DNA of 64,000 nt from Bradyrhizobium betae (lineage in GTDB: Bacteria; Pseudomonadota; Alphaproteobacteria; Rhizobiales; Xanthobacteraceae): NCBI RefSeq assembly GCF_004123905.1, contig NZ_MZXW01000004.1:248001-312000 (forward strand), read 5' to 3'. The stretch's first letter is position 1. Each line of letters opens with the position of its first letter. The position numbers were made by a program, and so were the translations under genes. Shown piece by piece: positions 53,046 to 60,407 of the stretch. The notes beneath the pieces were generated by a model. That model had not been told where the DNA came from and made no database searches. It saw only the letters and a list, made by a program, of their open reading frames with translations.

Positions 53046-54365
53046 GCTAAGTCCGTATGTCCTTTGGGTGCCCGGTGACGACCGGCGCTCGATCTCTCAC
53101 AATCGAGATGCCGCACCGCATGGGTGCGTGGTGTCTCGATATGCGGAGGGATCATGCAGAAGACACTCTATGTCGGCCTCGACGTTCACAAGGCGAGCAT
53201 TTCCGTCACCACAGCCGAGGAAGGACGGGATGGCGAAGTCCGTTTCATCGGCACCATTCCCAACACGCCGACGGATGTTGCCAAACTCGCCAAGCGACTG
53301 GCCAATGAGGACCGTCGCTTGGAGTTCTGTTACGAGGCCGGCGGATGCGGCTATGGCATCTACCGACAACTTGTTGATCTTGGCCACGGCTGCACGGTGG
53401 CGGCGCCGACACTGATTGCTCGCAAACCGGGCGATCGGATCAAGACAGATCGGAGGGATTCCCAGAAGCTCGCCCTGCAGCATCGCTTCGGCGACCTGAC
53501 GGCGGTCTGGGTTCCTGATCCGGTACACGAGGCGATCCGCGATCTCGTCCGCGCCCGCATGGATGCCGTCATGCAGCTGATGCGTGCTCGCCAGCAGTGT
53601 CTCGCCTTCCTGCTCCGTCGTGGCCGGAGCTACGGCCCAGGTAAGAAGAACTGGACTCTGCGTCACCGGCGCTGGCTCGCGACGCAAGCATTCGAGCAAA
53701 CCACCCACCAGATTGTCTTCCAGGATTATGTTGAAGCGGTGTGGGCCGCCCAGGATCGGCGCGATCAGCTCGAAGCGCGGATATCGGCGATGTTGTCAGA
53801 CTGGTCGATGGCGCCGTTGGTTGAGGCACTGCGGACCGTCCGCGGTATCGACCTCATCTCTTCCGTGATCTTCGTCGCGGCGGTAGGCGACCTCGGCCGC
53901 TTCGAGTCTCCTCGCCAGCTCATGGCCTATCTCGGCCTGGTGCCGTCCGAGCAATCGAGCGGCAGTCGCATCCGGCGCGGCGGGATCACTCGGGCCGGCA
54001 ATAGCGAGGCGCGCCGCATGCTGGTGGAAGCAGCCTGGAGCTATCGCTATCAGCCGCGCGTCTCGTCGGGCAAGACCGACATTGTGGGGCATCAACCAAA
54101 GCCAGTGCGGGACATTGCATGGAAGGCGCAGGTCCGTCTCTGCAGCCGCTATCGCAAGCTCGCCGCCGCGGGCAAGAAGCCCACGGTAGTGATCACCGCG
54201 ATCGCCCGCGAACTCAGCGGCTTTGTTTGGGCGATCGGTCACGCCGTGAGGTCTGGGGTGCCGTAGGCGTAAATCCGCCGACCTGTTCGGCCGGGGGCGG
54301 AGCGCAAGGTCAGGCAATCCTCGAGAGCCCAGTGGGCCGGTTCAATCCGATGCCCGTGCTAAGTC
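53046..54365 (+). mobile_element. IS110-family insertion sequence, copy 2
   Basis: Identical by eye to copy 1 and in the same orientation, offset by exactly 5,032 bases. Ends carry GCTAAGTC at 53046-53053 and 54358-54365. The left flank differs from that of copy 1; the right flank is identical for ~178 bases and then becomes merely similar. It lies between the DUF736 terminator and the DUF932 leader. Its left 108 bases repeat the candidate bridge RNA region. Confidence 0.85.
53154..54266 (+). CDS. IS110-family transposase (DEDD recombinase), copy 2
   Basis: A 370-residue protein with the same sequence as copy 1, including Asp10, Glu61, Asp99/Asp102 and the C-terminal Tnp20 domain. Full identity implies a very recent duplication or gene conversion. 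Together with copy 1 it brackets the ParB-like and DUF736 genes as directly repeated sequence. Confidence 0.93.
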   Translation: MQKTLYVGLDVHKASISVTTAEEGRDGEVRFIGTIPNTPTDVAKLAKRLANEDRRLEFCYEAGGCGYGIYRQLVDLGHGCTVAAPTLIARKPGDRIKTDRRDSQKLALQHRFGDLTAVWVPDPVHEAIRDLVRARMDAVMQLMRARQQCLAFLLRRGRSYGPGKKNWTLRHRRWLATQAFEQTTHQIVFQDYVEAVWAAQDRRDQLEARISAMLSDWSMAPLVEALRTVRGIDLISSVIFVAAVGDLGRFESPRQLMAYLGLVPSEQSSGSRIRRGGITRAGNSEARRMLVEAAWSYRYQPRVSSGKTDIVGHQPKPVRDIAWKAQVRLCSRYRKLAAAGKKPTVVITAIARELSGFVWAIGHAVRSGVP

Positions 54366-54805
54366 AGAGGCAGGCCGCGACGAAAAGCGTTCATGCGGTA
54401 TCCAACCCGCGAATGGAAGATTGATCGACCGTCGCCATCGGCGCTTCGCCCCCGACCCAACAGGAAAAGAAGACTTCTCTGTCGCCGTGCCTTCGGCACG
54501 GCGAGGGTTCTCGCACATCTTTTTACTTGCAAAAGGACATGGAAGGGCTCCGCCCTCGCGCGCGCAAGGGTGAAGCGCCGAAGCCGGCGCCGGCCGGAGT
54601 GGTTTCCCCGGTCTTCCGCGCCGTCGCAGAATTTACATGAAGACATGAGCGCCAGGCGCGTGCAGACGCGCGCGTACCGCGCGCCCCTTGGGCGGGTGAT
54701 CCCCCTCCACTCCGGCCGCCCTTGCCCTTGCTACCCCGGTCTCGCCGACGGGCAGGGTTGCAGCGCAGCGCTGCGCTTTAACCCAGCCCCAAAGGAGAAT
54801 GATTC
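54366..54805. promoter_or_regulatory. GC-rich leader of the DUF932 gene
   Basis: 440 bases paralogous to the ParB leader, with the same hairpin at 54483-54503 and the shared GGTCTCGCCGACGGGCAGGG segment just before the ribosome site. Ends with AAAGGAG. No gene supported. Confidence 0.5.
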
Positions 54806-56002
54806 ATGACCATGATGAACCTGACCCAGAACGAGCGGCCTGTTTCCGGCAGCTTTCGCGTCGATGTTTCGCGCGGCGAGCGTGTTGGCCGTGTATCGTC
54901 GGAATGGTTTTCGCGGCCGGACGACGAGCGATATCTGAACTTGCCTGAGTTATACGATGCTGTCCGCGGCCGCGCCGAGCATGCGCAAGCGCGGACGGTG
55001 GAGAGCCGGGCCATCAGGGTGGAGGCCAGCCGCGACAATGTCGAGCGGCTGGCCTTGATCGTGCCCGGACGTGCCGAGCCGGTGGCCCCGACCCATTGGA
55101 GTTTTGGGCAGTTGTGCGCCCTTGTCGGGGCGCCAACATCGTATCTGCGGCAACTCCCGGCAACGCTGTCAGGTATCAATCTGCAACATGGTTTGTTGTC
55201 GCATCGCGCCGAGCTTGTGAAGACCTTGGAAGCCGATAGCGGCCGTGTCGAGCTTCGCGCGGTCACCGGCCCGGACTACGGCCGTATCTGGGACCATGAG
55301 CTTGTTGCCGCCGTGATGAAGATTGCAGGCAACGGCACGGGCGATACGCGGTGGAAGGTGCCGGGCGTGCTGGATTGGGCCACGATGACCCACAATCCAT
55401 TCGTGGACGTCACGAAGGACACCACCACGCTCTACGCCAGCGACCGGGATGTGTTCCTGTTTCTGGTCGACGATACCAACCCGATAGAGGCGGGGCGCTT
55501 GGCGGACGGATCGCCGGATTTGTATTTCCGGGGATTTTACTGCTGGAACAGCGAGGTTGGCAGCAAGACGCTGGGCATCGCAAGCTTCTACCTCCGCGCC
55601 GTCTGCATGAACCGCAACCTGTGGGGCGTCGAGAATTTCGAGGAGATCACGATCCGGCATTCCAAATTCGCAGGGCAACGTTTCGCGCATGAGGCCGCCC
55701 CAGCGCTGACGAGCTTTGCCAATTCCTCACCCGCGCCATTCGTGGCCGGTATCAAGGCCGCACGGGAGCGGATCGTTGCCCGCACGGACGAGGATCGGGA
55801 AACCTTCCTGCGAAAGAGCGGGTTTTCCAAATCAGAGACGACGAAGGTTATCGAGACCGTTCTAGGCGAGGAAAACCGCAAGCCTGAAAGCATCTTTGAT
55901 TTTGTGCAGGGGATTACGGCGCTGGCCCGCATCAAATCGCATCAGGACGCGAGGCTTGAACTGGAGGGGAAGGCAAAGCGCTTGATGGAACGCGCGATCT
56001 GA
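54806..56002 (+). CDS. DUF932 domain-containing protein
   Basis: A 398-residue protein; ATG 54806 follows AAAGGAG. DUF932 features: THWSFGQLCALVGAPTSYLR, ELRAVTGPDYGRIWDHELV, DRDVFLFLVDD, LYFRGFYCWNSEVGSKTLGI and VCMNRNLWGVENFEEITIRH. Members are widespread on conjugative elements and phages; function not established. It is followed by a pair of strong hairpins and converges on the QseC-like gene. Confidence 0.92.
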   Translation: MTMMNLTQNERPVSGSFRVDVSRGERVGRVSSEWFSRPDDERYLNLPELYDAVRGRAEHAQARTVESRAIRVEASRDNVERLALIVPGRAEPVAPTHWSFGQLCALVGAPTSYLRQLPATLSGINLQHGLLSHRAELVKTLEADSGRVELRAVTGPDYGRIWDHELVAAVMKIAGNGTGDTRWKVPGVLDWATMTHNPFVDVTKDTTTLYASDRDVFLFLVDDTNPIEAGRLADGSPDLYFRGFYCWNSEVGSKTLGIASFYLRAVCMNRNLWGVENFEEITIRHSKFAGQRFAHEAAPALTSFANSSPAPFVAGIKAARERIVARTDEDRETFLRKSGFSKSETTKVIETVLGEENRKPESIFDFVQGITALARIKSHQDARLELEGKAKRLMERAI

Positions 56003-56008
56003 GAGGCG

Positions 56009-56038
56009 AGCCGCGCAATCGGGCTCGGTTGCGCGGCT
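56009..56038 (+). terminator. Stem-loop after DUF932
   Basis: AGCCGCGCAA (56009-56018) pairs perfectly with TTGCGCGGCT (56029-56038), loop of 10, six bases after the stop. No T-tract. First of three consecutive hairpins between convergent genes. Confidence 0.6.
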
Positions 56039-56057
56039 ACTTCCCCGGTAGCCTATG

Positions 56058-56095
56058 CATCGCCGCCGGTCCGGCAAGCCGGACCGGCGGCGATG
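56058..56095. terminator. 17-bp perfect hairpin between convergent genes
   Basis: CATCGCCGCCGGTCCGG (56058-56074) pairs perfectly with its complement at 56079-56095 around CAAG. A third hairpin, GCCGGGCC-TTC-GGCCCGGC, follows at 56119-56137 next to the 3' end of the QseC-like gene. They probably stop transcription from both sides, though no T-tract is present. Confidence 0.55.
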
Positions 56096-56146
56096 ACGCG
56101 TGTCCGCGTCCGGCGCTCGCCGGGCCTTCGGCCCGGCTCGCGAAGA

Positions 56147-56374
56147 TCAGGATCGAATCTTAGACGCTTTTTCGTCAAGCAAGTCTGCAGGCCGCACCTC
56201 CAGGGCTTGGGCAATCTGCCAGATCGTAAGCAGGGTCGCGTTTTGCAGCCCTCTTTCCATGCTGCTTATGAAGGCCCTGTCGACTCCCATCCGTTCCGCA
56301 ACCGCCTCTTGGCTCAAGCCAAGGGCCAGCCGGAATCGTCGTGCGTTTCCTCCAAAGACCTTGCGAATATCCAT
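56147..56374 (-). CDS. QseC-like XRE regulator
   Basis: A 75-residue HTH protein (MDIRKVFGGNARRFRLALGL, SQEAVAERMGVDRAFISSME, NATLLTIWQIAQALEVRPAD). ATG 56374 fits; an in-frame TTG at 56392 is possible. It is divergent from the DUF2285 gene at 56600, the arrangement of qseC-qseM in the Mesorhizobium symbiosis island ICEMlSymR7A, where QseC controls the antiactivator gene. Assignment is by size, domain and layout. Confidence 0.75.
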   Translation of the reverse strand: MDIRKVFGGNARRFRLALGLSQEAVAERMGVDRAFISSMERGLQNATLLTIWQIAQALEVRPADLLDEKASKIRS

Positions 56375-56393
56375 CCGCAGGATAGGAGGCAAT

Positions 56394-56426
56394 CGCGTAT
56401 TTTGGCGCTACGTGTTATAATACGCG
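56394..56426. promoter_or_regulatory. Putative operator between qseC-like and qseM-like genes
   Basis: CGCGTATT (56394-56401) and AATACGCG (56419-56426) are perfect inverted repeats with 17 bases between; TATAAT lies at 56416-56421. It sits 19 bases upstream of the qseC-like start, suiting autoregulation and control of the divergent gene. Confidence 0.5.
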
Positions 56427-56599
56427 GACGCGCCGCCCCGGTTGTGATCGCGAATGGAGATTCGATTGCTGAAATGTAGTGAAAAGGGTGCCCGGGCGGT
56501 TCTTGGTGGCATGCCATATGCTACGATCGCAAGCTATGCGAGGTGGCTGGATGCATGCGCCTCAATTTTTATTTCGATTGTTCGTACGGCGTAGGGCCG

Positions 56600-56872
56600 A
56601 TGTCAAAACTACCGCTTGATCCTGACGTCGCGGATGTCGCGCCAACTGATTCGGCGCTCACGCCCTATGACAACCAGCACATCGTAACGTACGCGCGCCT
56701 TCTGCAAGCTGAGAGCGAGGGGGCCGATTGGCGTGAAGTCGCGCGAATAGTCTTGCACATCGATCCTGACCACGAACCCGACCGTGCACAGAATGCATAC
56801 CTGAGTCACCTTGCGCGCGCTAAGTGGGTTACCGGGCAGGGCCGTCTTTTGCGCGGTGCTGGCTCGAATTAG
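56600..56872 (+). CDS. QseM-like DUF2285 antiactivator
   Basis: A 90-residue protein; ATG 56600 (MSKLPLDPDVADVAPTDSAL) fits the family start. Core: TPYDNQHIVTYARLLQAESE, GADWREVARIVLHIDPDHEP and AYLSHLARAKWVTGQG. DUF2285 proteins of this size include QseM, which binds and inhibits TraR and FseA in ICEMlSymR7A. The FseA-like gene lies directly downstream, in keeping with this role; TraR/TraI genes are not in the window. Confidence 0.78.
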   Translation: MSKLPLDPDVADVAPTDSALTPYDNQHIVTYARLLQAESEGADWREVARIVLHIDPDHEPDRAQNAYLSHLARAKWVTGQGRLLRGAGSN

Positions 56873-56939
56873 AAGAAAGCTGCCGACGATATTTCCGCCG
56901 CGAACACAATTTTCTCCAGCAGAGTGGTGGTCATCCCCG

Positions 56940-56955
56940 GGCACCACGTGGTGCC
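56940..56955. promoter_or_regulatory. Perfect 16-bp palindrome upstream of the FseA-like gene
   Basis: GGCACCACGTGGTGCC is perfectly self-complementary and lies 81 bases before the FseA-like start. In the related element the homologous gene is activated by the quorum regulator TraR, so a tra-box-like site is one idea; a hairpin is another. Confidence 0.35.
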
Positions 56956-57036
56956 AAAGTAGGGGCTTCCTGCAACCCAATCGATCAGAATTATTGCGCC
57001 ACAATCCTCGTTAGCTTTGTGAATGGGGCGGAAGCA

Positions 57037-57231
57037 ATGCCTGAATTCGACTGGCGGTCGCCGGACTCTTACAAGAGCTTGCAAAATGCTGACATCACCG
57101 ACATCGCCTGGGAATGTCTTCGTCGCAATGCGGATTATCGCCGTGACTACCAAGCGATGATCGCCAACAGTCCGGACGGTGAAGTAACGCCGGAATTCAG
57201 GAGGAGGTGGGGCATCTGCTTTCGCGCATGA
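57037..57231 (+). CDS. FseA-like N-terminal part (DUF6499), zero frame
   Basis: 64 residues: MPEFDWRSPDSYKSLQNADI, TDIAWECLRRNADYRRDYQA, then FRRRWGICFRA and TGA at 57229. This is the DUF6499-type N-terminus of the DUF6499-DUF2285 regulator family. The usual continuation (HDPQ...TIFWAPEVLPTV) is present in the +1 frame immediately afterwards. Corresponds to Msi172 of ICEMlSymR7A. Translated without frameshifting it would give only this short product. Confidence 0.82.
   Translation: MPEFDWRSPDSYKSLQNADITDIAWECLRRNADYRRDYQAMIANSPDGEVTPEFRRRWGICFRA
57220..57223 (+). other. Putative +1 programmed ribosomal frameshift site UUU-C
   Basis: The zero-frame codons are TGC TTT CGC GCA TGA. A +1 slip of tRNA-Phe from UUU to UUC (57220-57223) gives TTC GCG CAT GAC CCA and opens the frame into the DUF2285 part. 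The published FseA of ICEMlSymR7A is made by exactly this kind of slip, UUU to UUC. The stop codon follows two codons later. Confidence 0.72.
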
Positions 57232-57814
57232 CCCACAAGGGTACTGCAGCGAGCAGACCATCTTTTGGGCGCCCGAGGTTCTGCCTACTGTCATTCCCGT
57301 CGCAGCGACCACGTCGCCTCTCAATGGTGACGCGCCTCCGCCACCGCTAGATCTTGCAGCAGGCGCAGGCGAGGTGCGGCGTGCCTCCGATGGATGGCAC
57401 GCCATCCTTCGCTTGGGCGCAGTGGAGCATCGCGTCTGGCTCAAAGAGCCGCCAGCTATCGGCGCCAGCTACGTAGCAGAGTTGCCGTTCGACGGCGACT
57501 TCGACGCACGCGCATATGCTGCCCGACGGCTGTGGCGCGCAGTGAATGGGCGCACGCCGGGGCCCGCTTTTCATGAGCTATCTAAACAGAGACGCGAACG
57601 GTTGAGCGCCGCCATTCGTGCGCTCGACGCGCGCGCGGCTGGCAATACTTATCGTGTGATCGCCGAAGTCTACTTCGGCAAGAAGCGTGTCCCGGATCGC
57701 GCCTGGAAAACGCACGATCTGCGCAATCGAACCATCCGTCTCGTGCAAAGCGGCCTCGCATTGATGCGCGGCGGCTATCGCGAACTTCTGCGGCCCAAGC
57801 GCAGAGACAAGTAG
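57224..57814 (+). CDS. fseA: FseA-like C-terminal part (DUF2285), +1 frame
   Basis: In the +1 frame the sequence runs without a stop from the slip site to TAG 57812: AHDPQGYCSEQTIFWAPEVL, PTVIPV, a Pro-rich linker, then DGWHAILRLGAVEHRVWLKE and the helical DUF2285 end (YRVIAEVYFGKKRVPDRAWK, THDLRNRTIRLVQSGLALMR). There is no good start for independent translation, the first ATG being at 57374. The fused product would be ~258 residues, the size of FseA, which activates the excisionase gene rdfS; an RdfS-like gene lies 130 bases downstream. The alternative is an ordinary frameshift mutation. Confidence 0.78.
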   Translation, partial: AHDPQGYCSEQTIFWAPEVLPTVIPVAATTSPLNGDAPPPPLDLAAGAGEVRRASDGWHAILRLGAVEHRVWLKEPPAIGASYVAELPFDGDFDARAYAARRLWRAVNGRTPGPAFHELSKQRRERLSAAIRALDARAAGNTYRVIAEVYFGKKRVPDRAWKTHDLRNRTIRLVQSGLALMRGGYRELLRPKRRDK

Positions 57815-57944
57815 TGCCTCTCCGGGGGTATCGAAAGTCCACCCCCCGATCATCGGCATCCCCCTGCGAGGGCCTGCTCCTCCACGATGACCGCACACCC
57901 GCCGGCGCCACCGCCGGTACGCGTCGTCATCACAGAGTTCTCAA

Positions 57945-58226
57945 ATGTCCGATCCGTTGGCCGGCTTACCGCCGCGATTCCTGCGCACGCCAGAGGCTGC
58001 GCGATATCTGGGCCTTTCCGGCCGCACCCTCGAAAAACACCGCACGTACGGCACGGGACCGACCTACCGAAAGATCGGCGGTCGCGTCGTCTACGCACTG
58101 GATGATCTGAAGGCGTGGGCCGATCTCGGCGCCAAGACATCGACCTCCGATCCCGGCAAGGGCACGGTATTGCCCGCCAAAAAACATCCGACCCTGCGCC
58201 CGTATGCGGGCCAGGAACGCCGCTAA
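57945..58226 (+). CDS. RdfS-like excisionase (AlpA/MerR-type HTH)
   Basis: A 93-residue protein with a winged HTH: PPRFLRTPEAARYLGLSGRT, LEKHRTYGTGPTYRKIGGRV and VYALDDLKAWADLG, followed by a basic tail. This is the DNA-binding excisionase-like pattern of RdfS, which directs element excision in ICEMlSymR7A. Its position after the FseA-like gene and before repA fits. The integrase it would work with is not in the window. Confidence 0.78.
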   Translation: MSDPLAGLPPRFLRTPEAARYLGLSGRTLEKHRTYGTGPTYRKIGGRVVYALDDLKAWADLGAKTSTSDPGKGTVLPAKKHPTLRPYAGQERR

Positions 58227-58242
58227 TTGCCAAAAAAGGACA

Positions 58243-59130
58243 ATGGCGATGCGGCGCAAATACCTGTCCGAGCGCGATCAGCTTGAGCTTTTTCGTGCGT
58301 TGCCCGGCGATTTGGCGCCGCGCGACGCACAGGATCTGATGGCCTATCCGTTCTTTTCTCTCGCAAAGACCAAGCGAGTCGTTCCCATCGATTTTCGTGC
58401 CGGCGTGGTCGCCATTCGTGTTGAGGCCGTGCCGGAGCATGGCATGGCGACCATCTGGGACGCCGATGTTCTGATCTGGGCTGCGTCACAAATCGTCGAA
58501 GCCCGTGACGCAGGCCTGAAGACCTCGCGCCTGATGGCTGCAACTCCATACGAGATTCTGACGTTCGTTGGCCGCGGCACGAGTGCGCGCGATTATGATC
58601 GGCTGAAAGCCGGTCTCGACAGATTGCAATCAACGACCGTGCTGACGTCGATCCGCCAGCCCGCAGAACGACGGCGACATCGCTTCTCTTGGATCAACGA
58701 ATGGAAGGAGACGGCTGACGCAAACGGACGTCCGCTCGGGCTCGAGCTGATCCTGCCGGATTGGTTCTATGCCGGCATAATCGATGATGCGCTCGTGCTC
58801 ACCATCGATCGCGCGTATTTTGATCTGACGGGCGGACTTGAGCGCTGGCTTTACCGGCTCGTGCGCAAGCACGGCGGCCGGCAAGAGGGCGGCTGGAGTT
58901 TCGATCTTGTGCATCTCCATGCCAAGTCCGGCAGCCTCTCGCCGCTCAAGCATTTTGCTTACGACGTACGCCAGATTGTCCAGCGGCAGACATTGCCGGG
59001 GTATCAACTGGTGCTCTCGCGCGACGCGAATGGCGCCGAGCGCTTGAATTTCGTGCTCACCCCCGTCGATCCATTCACCGAGCGGCTTCGCCGGCGCGGT
59101 CTCATTCCGAAGTCGGGAGATAGCCTGTGA
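58243..59130 (+). CDS. repA: RepA-like replication initiator
   Basis: A 295-residue protein; ATG 58243 follows AAAGGAC by 2 bases, with ATG 58249 also possible. Matches the plasmid replication initiator RPA family: SERDQLELFRALPGDLAPRD, MAYPFFSLAKTKRVVPIDFR, ATPYEILTFVGRGTSARDYD, RLKAGLDRLQSTTVLTSIRQ and the winged-helix C-terminus (GLERWLYRLVRKHGGRQEGG, GSLSPLKHFAYDVRQIV). Iteron-like repeats follow the gene directly, so RepA may let the excised element replicate. Confidence 0.9.
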   Translation: MAMRRKYLSERDQLELFRALPGDLAPRDAQDLMAYPFFSLAKTKRVVPIDFRAGVVAIRVEAVPEHGMATIWDADVLIWAASQIVEARDAGLKTSRLMAATPYEILTFVGRGTSARDYDRLKAGLDRLQSTTVLTSIRQPAERRRHRFSWINEWKETADANGRPLGLELILPDWFYAGIIDDALVLTIDRAYFDLTGGLERWLYRLVRKHGGRQEGGWSFDLVHLHAKSGSLSPLKHFAYDVRQIVQRQTLPGYQLVLSRDANGAERLNFVLTPVDPFTERLRRRGLIPKSGDSL

Positions 59131-59136
59131 ATCAGC

Positions 59137-59200
59137 TCGTGCTATCGGGGACCACAACCCTCGTGCCATCAGGGACCGGATCCTCGTGCTATCGGGGACC
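59137..59200 (+). repeat. Three iteron-like direct repeats after repA
   Basis: 17-base units: TCGTGCTATCGGGGACC at 59137-59153, TCGTGCCATCAGGGACC at 59161-59177 (two changes) and an exact copy at 59184-59200. Start-to-start spacing is 24 and 23 bases, about two helical turns. Spacing, number and position beside repA suggest an origin of replication (oriV). The next 230 bases hold no gene. Confidence 0.72.
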
Positions 59201-59431
59201 GGAATCGGACCTAAGTCCTTGTCTCTCAGCGATTTCCAGCCGCCATAACTCTTCTAACCAGAAATCCTTCGGATTTCTTCTAACGGACGGCACCATTCGC
59301 GCAGTTGGGGACAACCACCAGCAACCATCCGCCTGTTCTGCCTCGTCTCGCTGTCAGCGACGGCGACCACGCGCTGTCGCAAGCGCGCTCCAGCGGGGCA
59401 ATGGGATCATCTTTCAAGCTCGGAGCGTCTC

Positions 59432-59896
59432 ATGAGCGACCTCACCGAAGTCGAACTCCTTTGGCTCGAGAAGCGCATTGAGAACCGCATTCGCTTCGGG
59501 CGTGCTGTCGAGGAGAAGATCCTCGATCGCCGCCGGCGGCTGCTGTCATTTGCGCCAGGCAGCATCTTTGCGTTCGTTCGCTGGACGTCGAACGACTTCG
59601 GAACCGCGATCTCGCGGATGGACATCCTGCGCGCGGTCGCGCCGGGACAGCGGTGCTCGACCGTGCCCTATGTAAAGCCGGGCGGTGAGATTCTTTTACG
59701 GCTATCCGGCTGGCCGAAAGTCGAACGGGCGCTCCAGTTGATCGATGCCGTCGAAGCAGTGGACATCAATCCGGCAGACGCTGCACCGGACTATTGGCAT
59801 CACGTTCACAATCGGCTGTCCGTCAACGAGAACCCGCGCCCTTACACGAAAGGACGCCACCAGGCTTGGCTTTATCGGCAGAGGATCATGCGATGA
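59432..59896 (+). CDS. DUF2840 domain-containing protein
   Basis: A 154-residue protein beginning MSDLTEVELLWLEKRIENRI, then RRLLSFAPGSIFAFVRWTSN, DFGTAISRMDILRAV and a C-terminal RPYTKGRHQAWLYRQR. This is the DUF2840 family found in transfer regions of alphaproteobacterial conjugative elements, always just before traF. Overlaps traF by ATGA. Function unknown. Confidence 0.9.
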   Translation: MSDLTEVELLWLEKRIENRIRFGRAVEEKILDRRRRLLSFAPGSIFAFVRWTSNDFGTAISRMDILRAVAPGQRCSTVPYVKPGGEILLRLSGWPKVERALQLIDAVEAVDINPADAAPDYWHHVHNRLSVNENPRPYTKGRHQAWLYRQRIMR

Positions 59897-60405
59897 CAAG
59901 ACGGTTGAAGGCGTTAACTGCGATGCTTGCCGGCGCCGCCGCTCTCATCGTGCCGACCGTTCTGGAGATCACACCGGTCTACGTCTGGAATGCATCCGAG
60001 AGCGTGCCGATCGGGCTCTATCGTTTGCAGCCGTCGGACAACCTGTTCGTCACCGAGCTCGTTGCCGTTCAGCCGCCGGAACCGCTTGCGACCTTCCTCG
60101 ATCTGAATGGCTATCTGCCGGCCGGGCTGCCGATGCTCAAACGCGTTCTGGCGCTTCCCGGGCAGACCGTCTGCAGAAGCGGGCTCACACTTTCCGTCGA
60201 CGCGATCGAAATGGGGGAGGCGCGGGAGCGCGATGGCCGCGGCCGACCGCTCCCGAAATGGCAGGGCTGCCGCGTCGTCGGCGAGGGCGAACTCTTCGTC
60301 ATGAACTGGCAGTCCACCAACTCGCTGGATGGCCGCTATTTCGGGTTCTTGCCGGCATCGGCCATCATCGGCCGCGCGCTCCCTGTGTGGACCTGGGAGA
60401 ATTAA
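59893..60405 (+). CDS. traF: TraF-type signal peptidase (S26)
   Basis: A 170-residue protein starting at ATG 59893 within the DUF2840 stop. N-terminal membrane span (LTAMLAGAAALIVPTVLEI), then the catalytic Ser in NASESVPIGLYRL and catalytic Lys in PMLKRVLALPGQTVCR; later VMNWQSTNSLDGRYFGFLPA. In related conjugation systems TraF processes or cyclises pilin. The next gene starts 2 bases after its stop. Confidence 0.92.
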   Translation: MTRRLKALTAMLAGAAALIVPTVLEITPVYVWNASESVPIGLYRLQPSDNLFVTELVAVQPPEPLATFLDLNGYLPAGLPMLKRVLALPGQTVCRSGLTLSVDAIEMGEARERDGRGRPLPKWQGCRVVGEGELFVMNWQSTNSLDGRYFGFLPASAIIGRALPVWTWEN

Positions 60406-60407
60406 TC

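Noticed and set aside
59127..59435. 102-codon frame overlapping the repA stop
   Set aside because: It consists largely of translated iteron repeats and low-complexity sequence; the repeats explain the region better.
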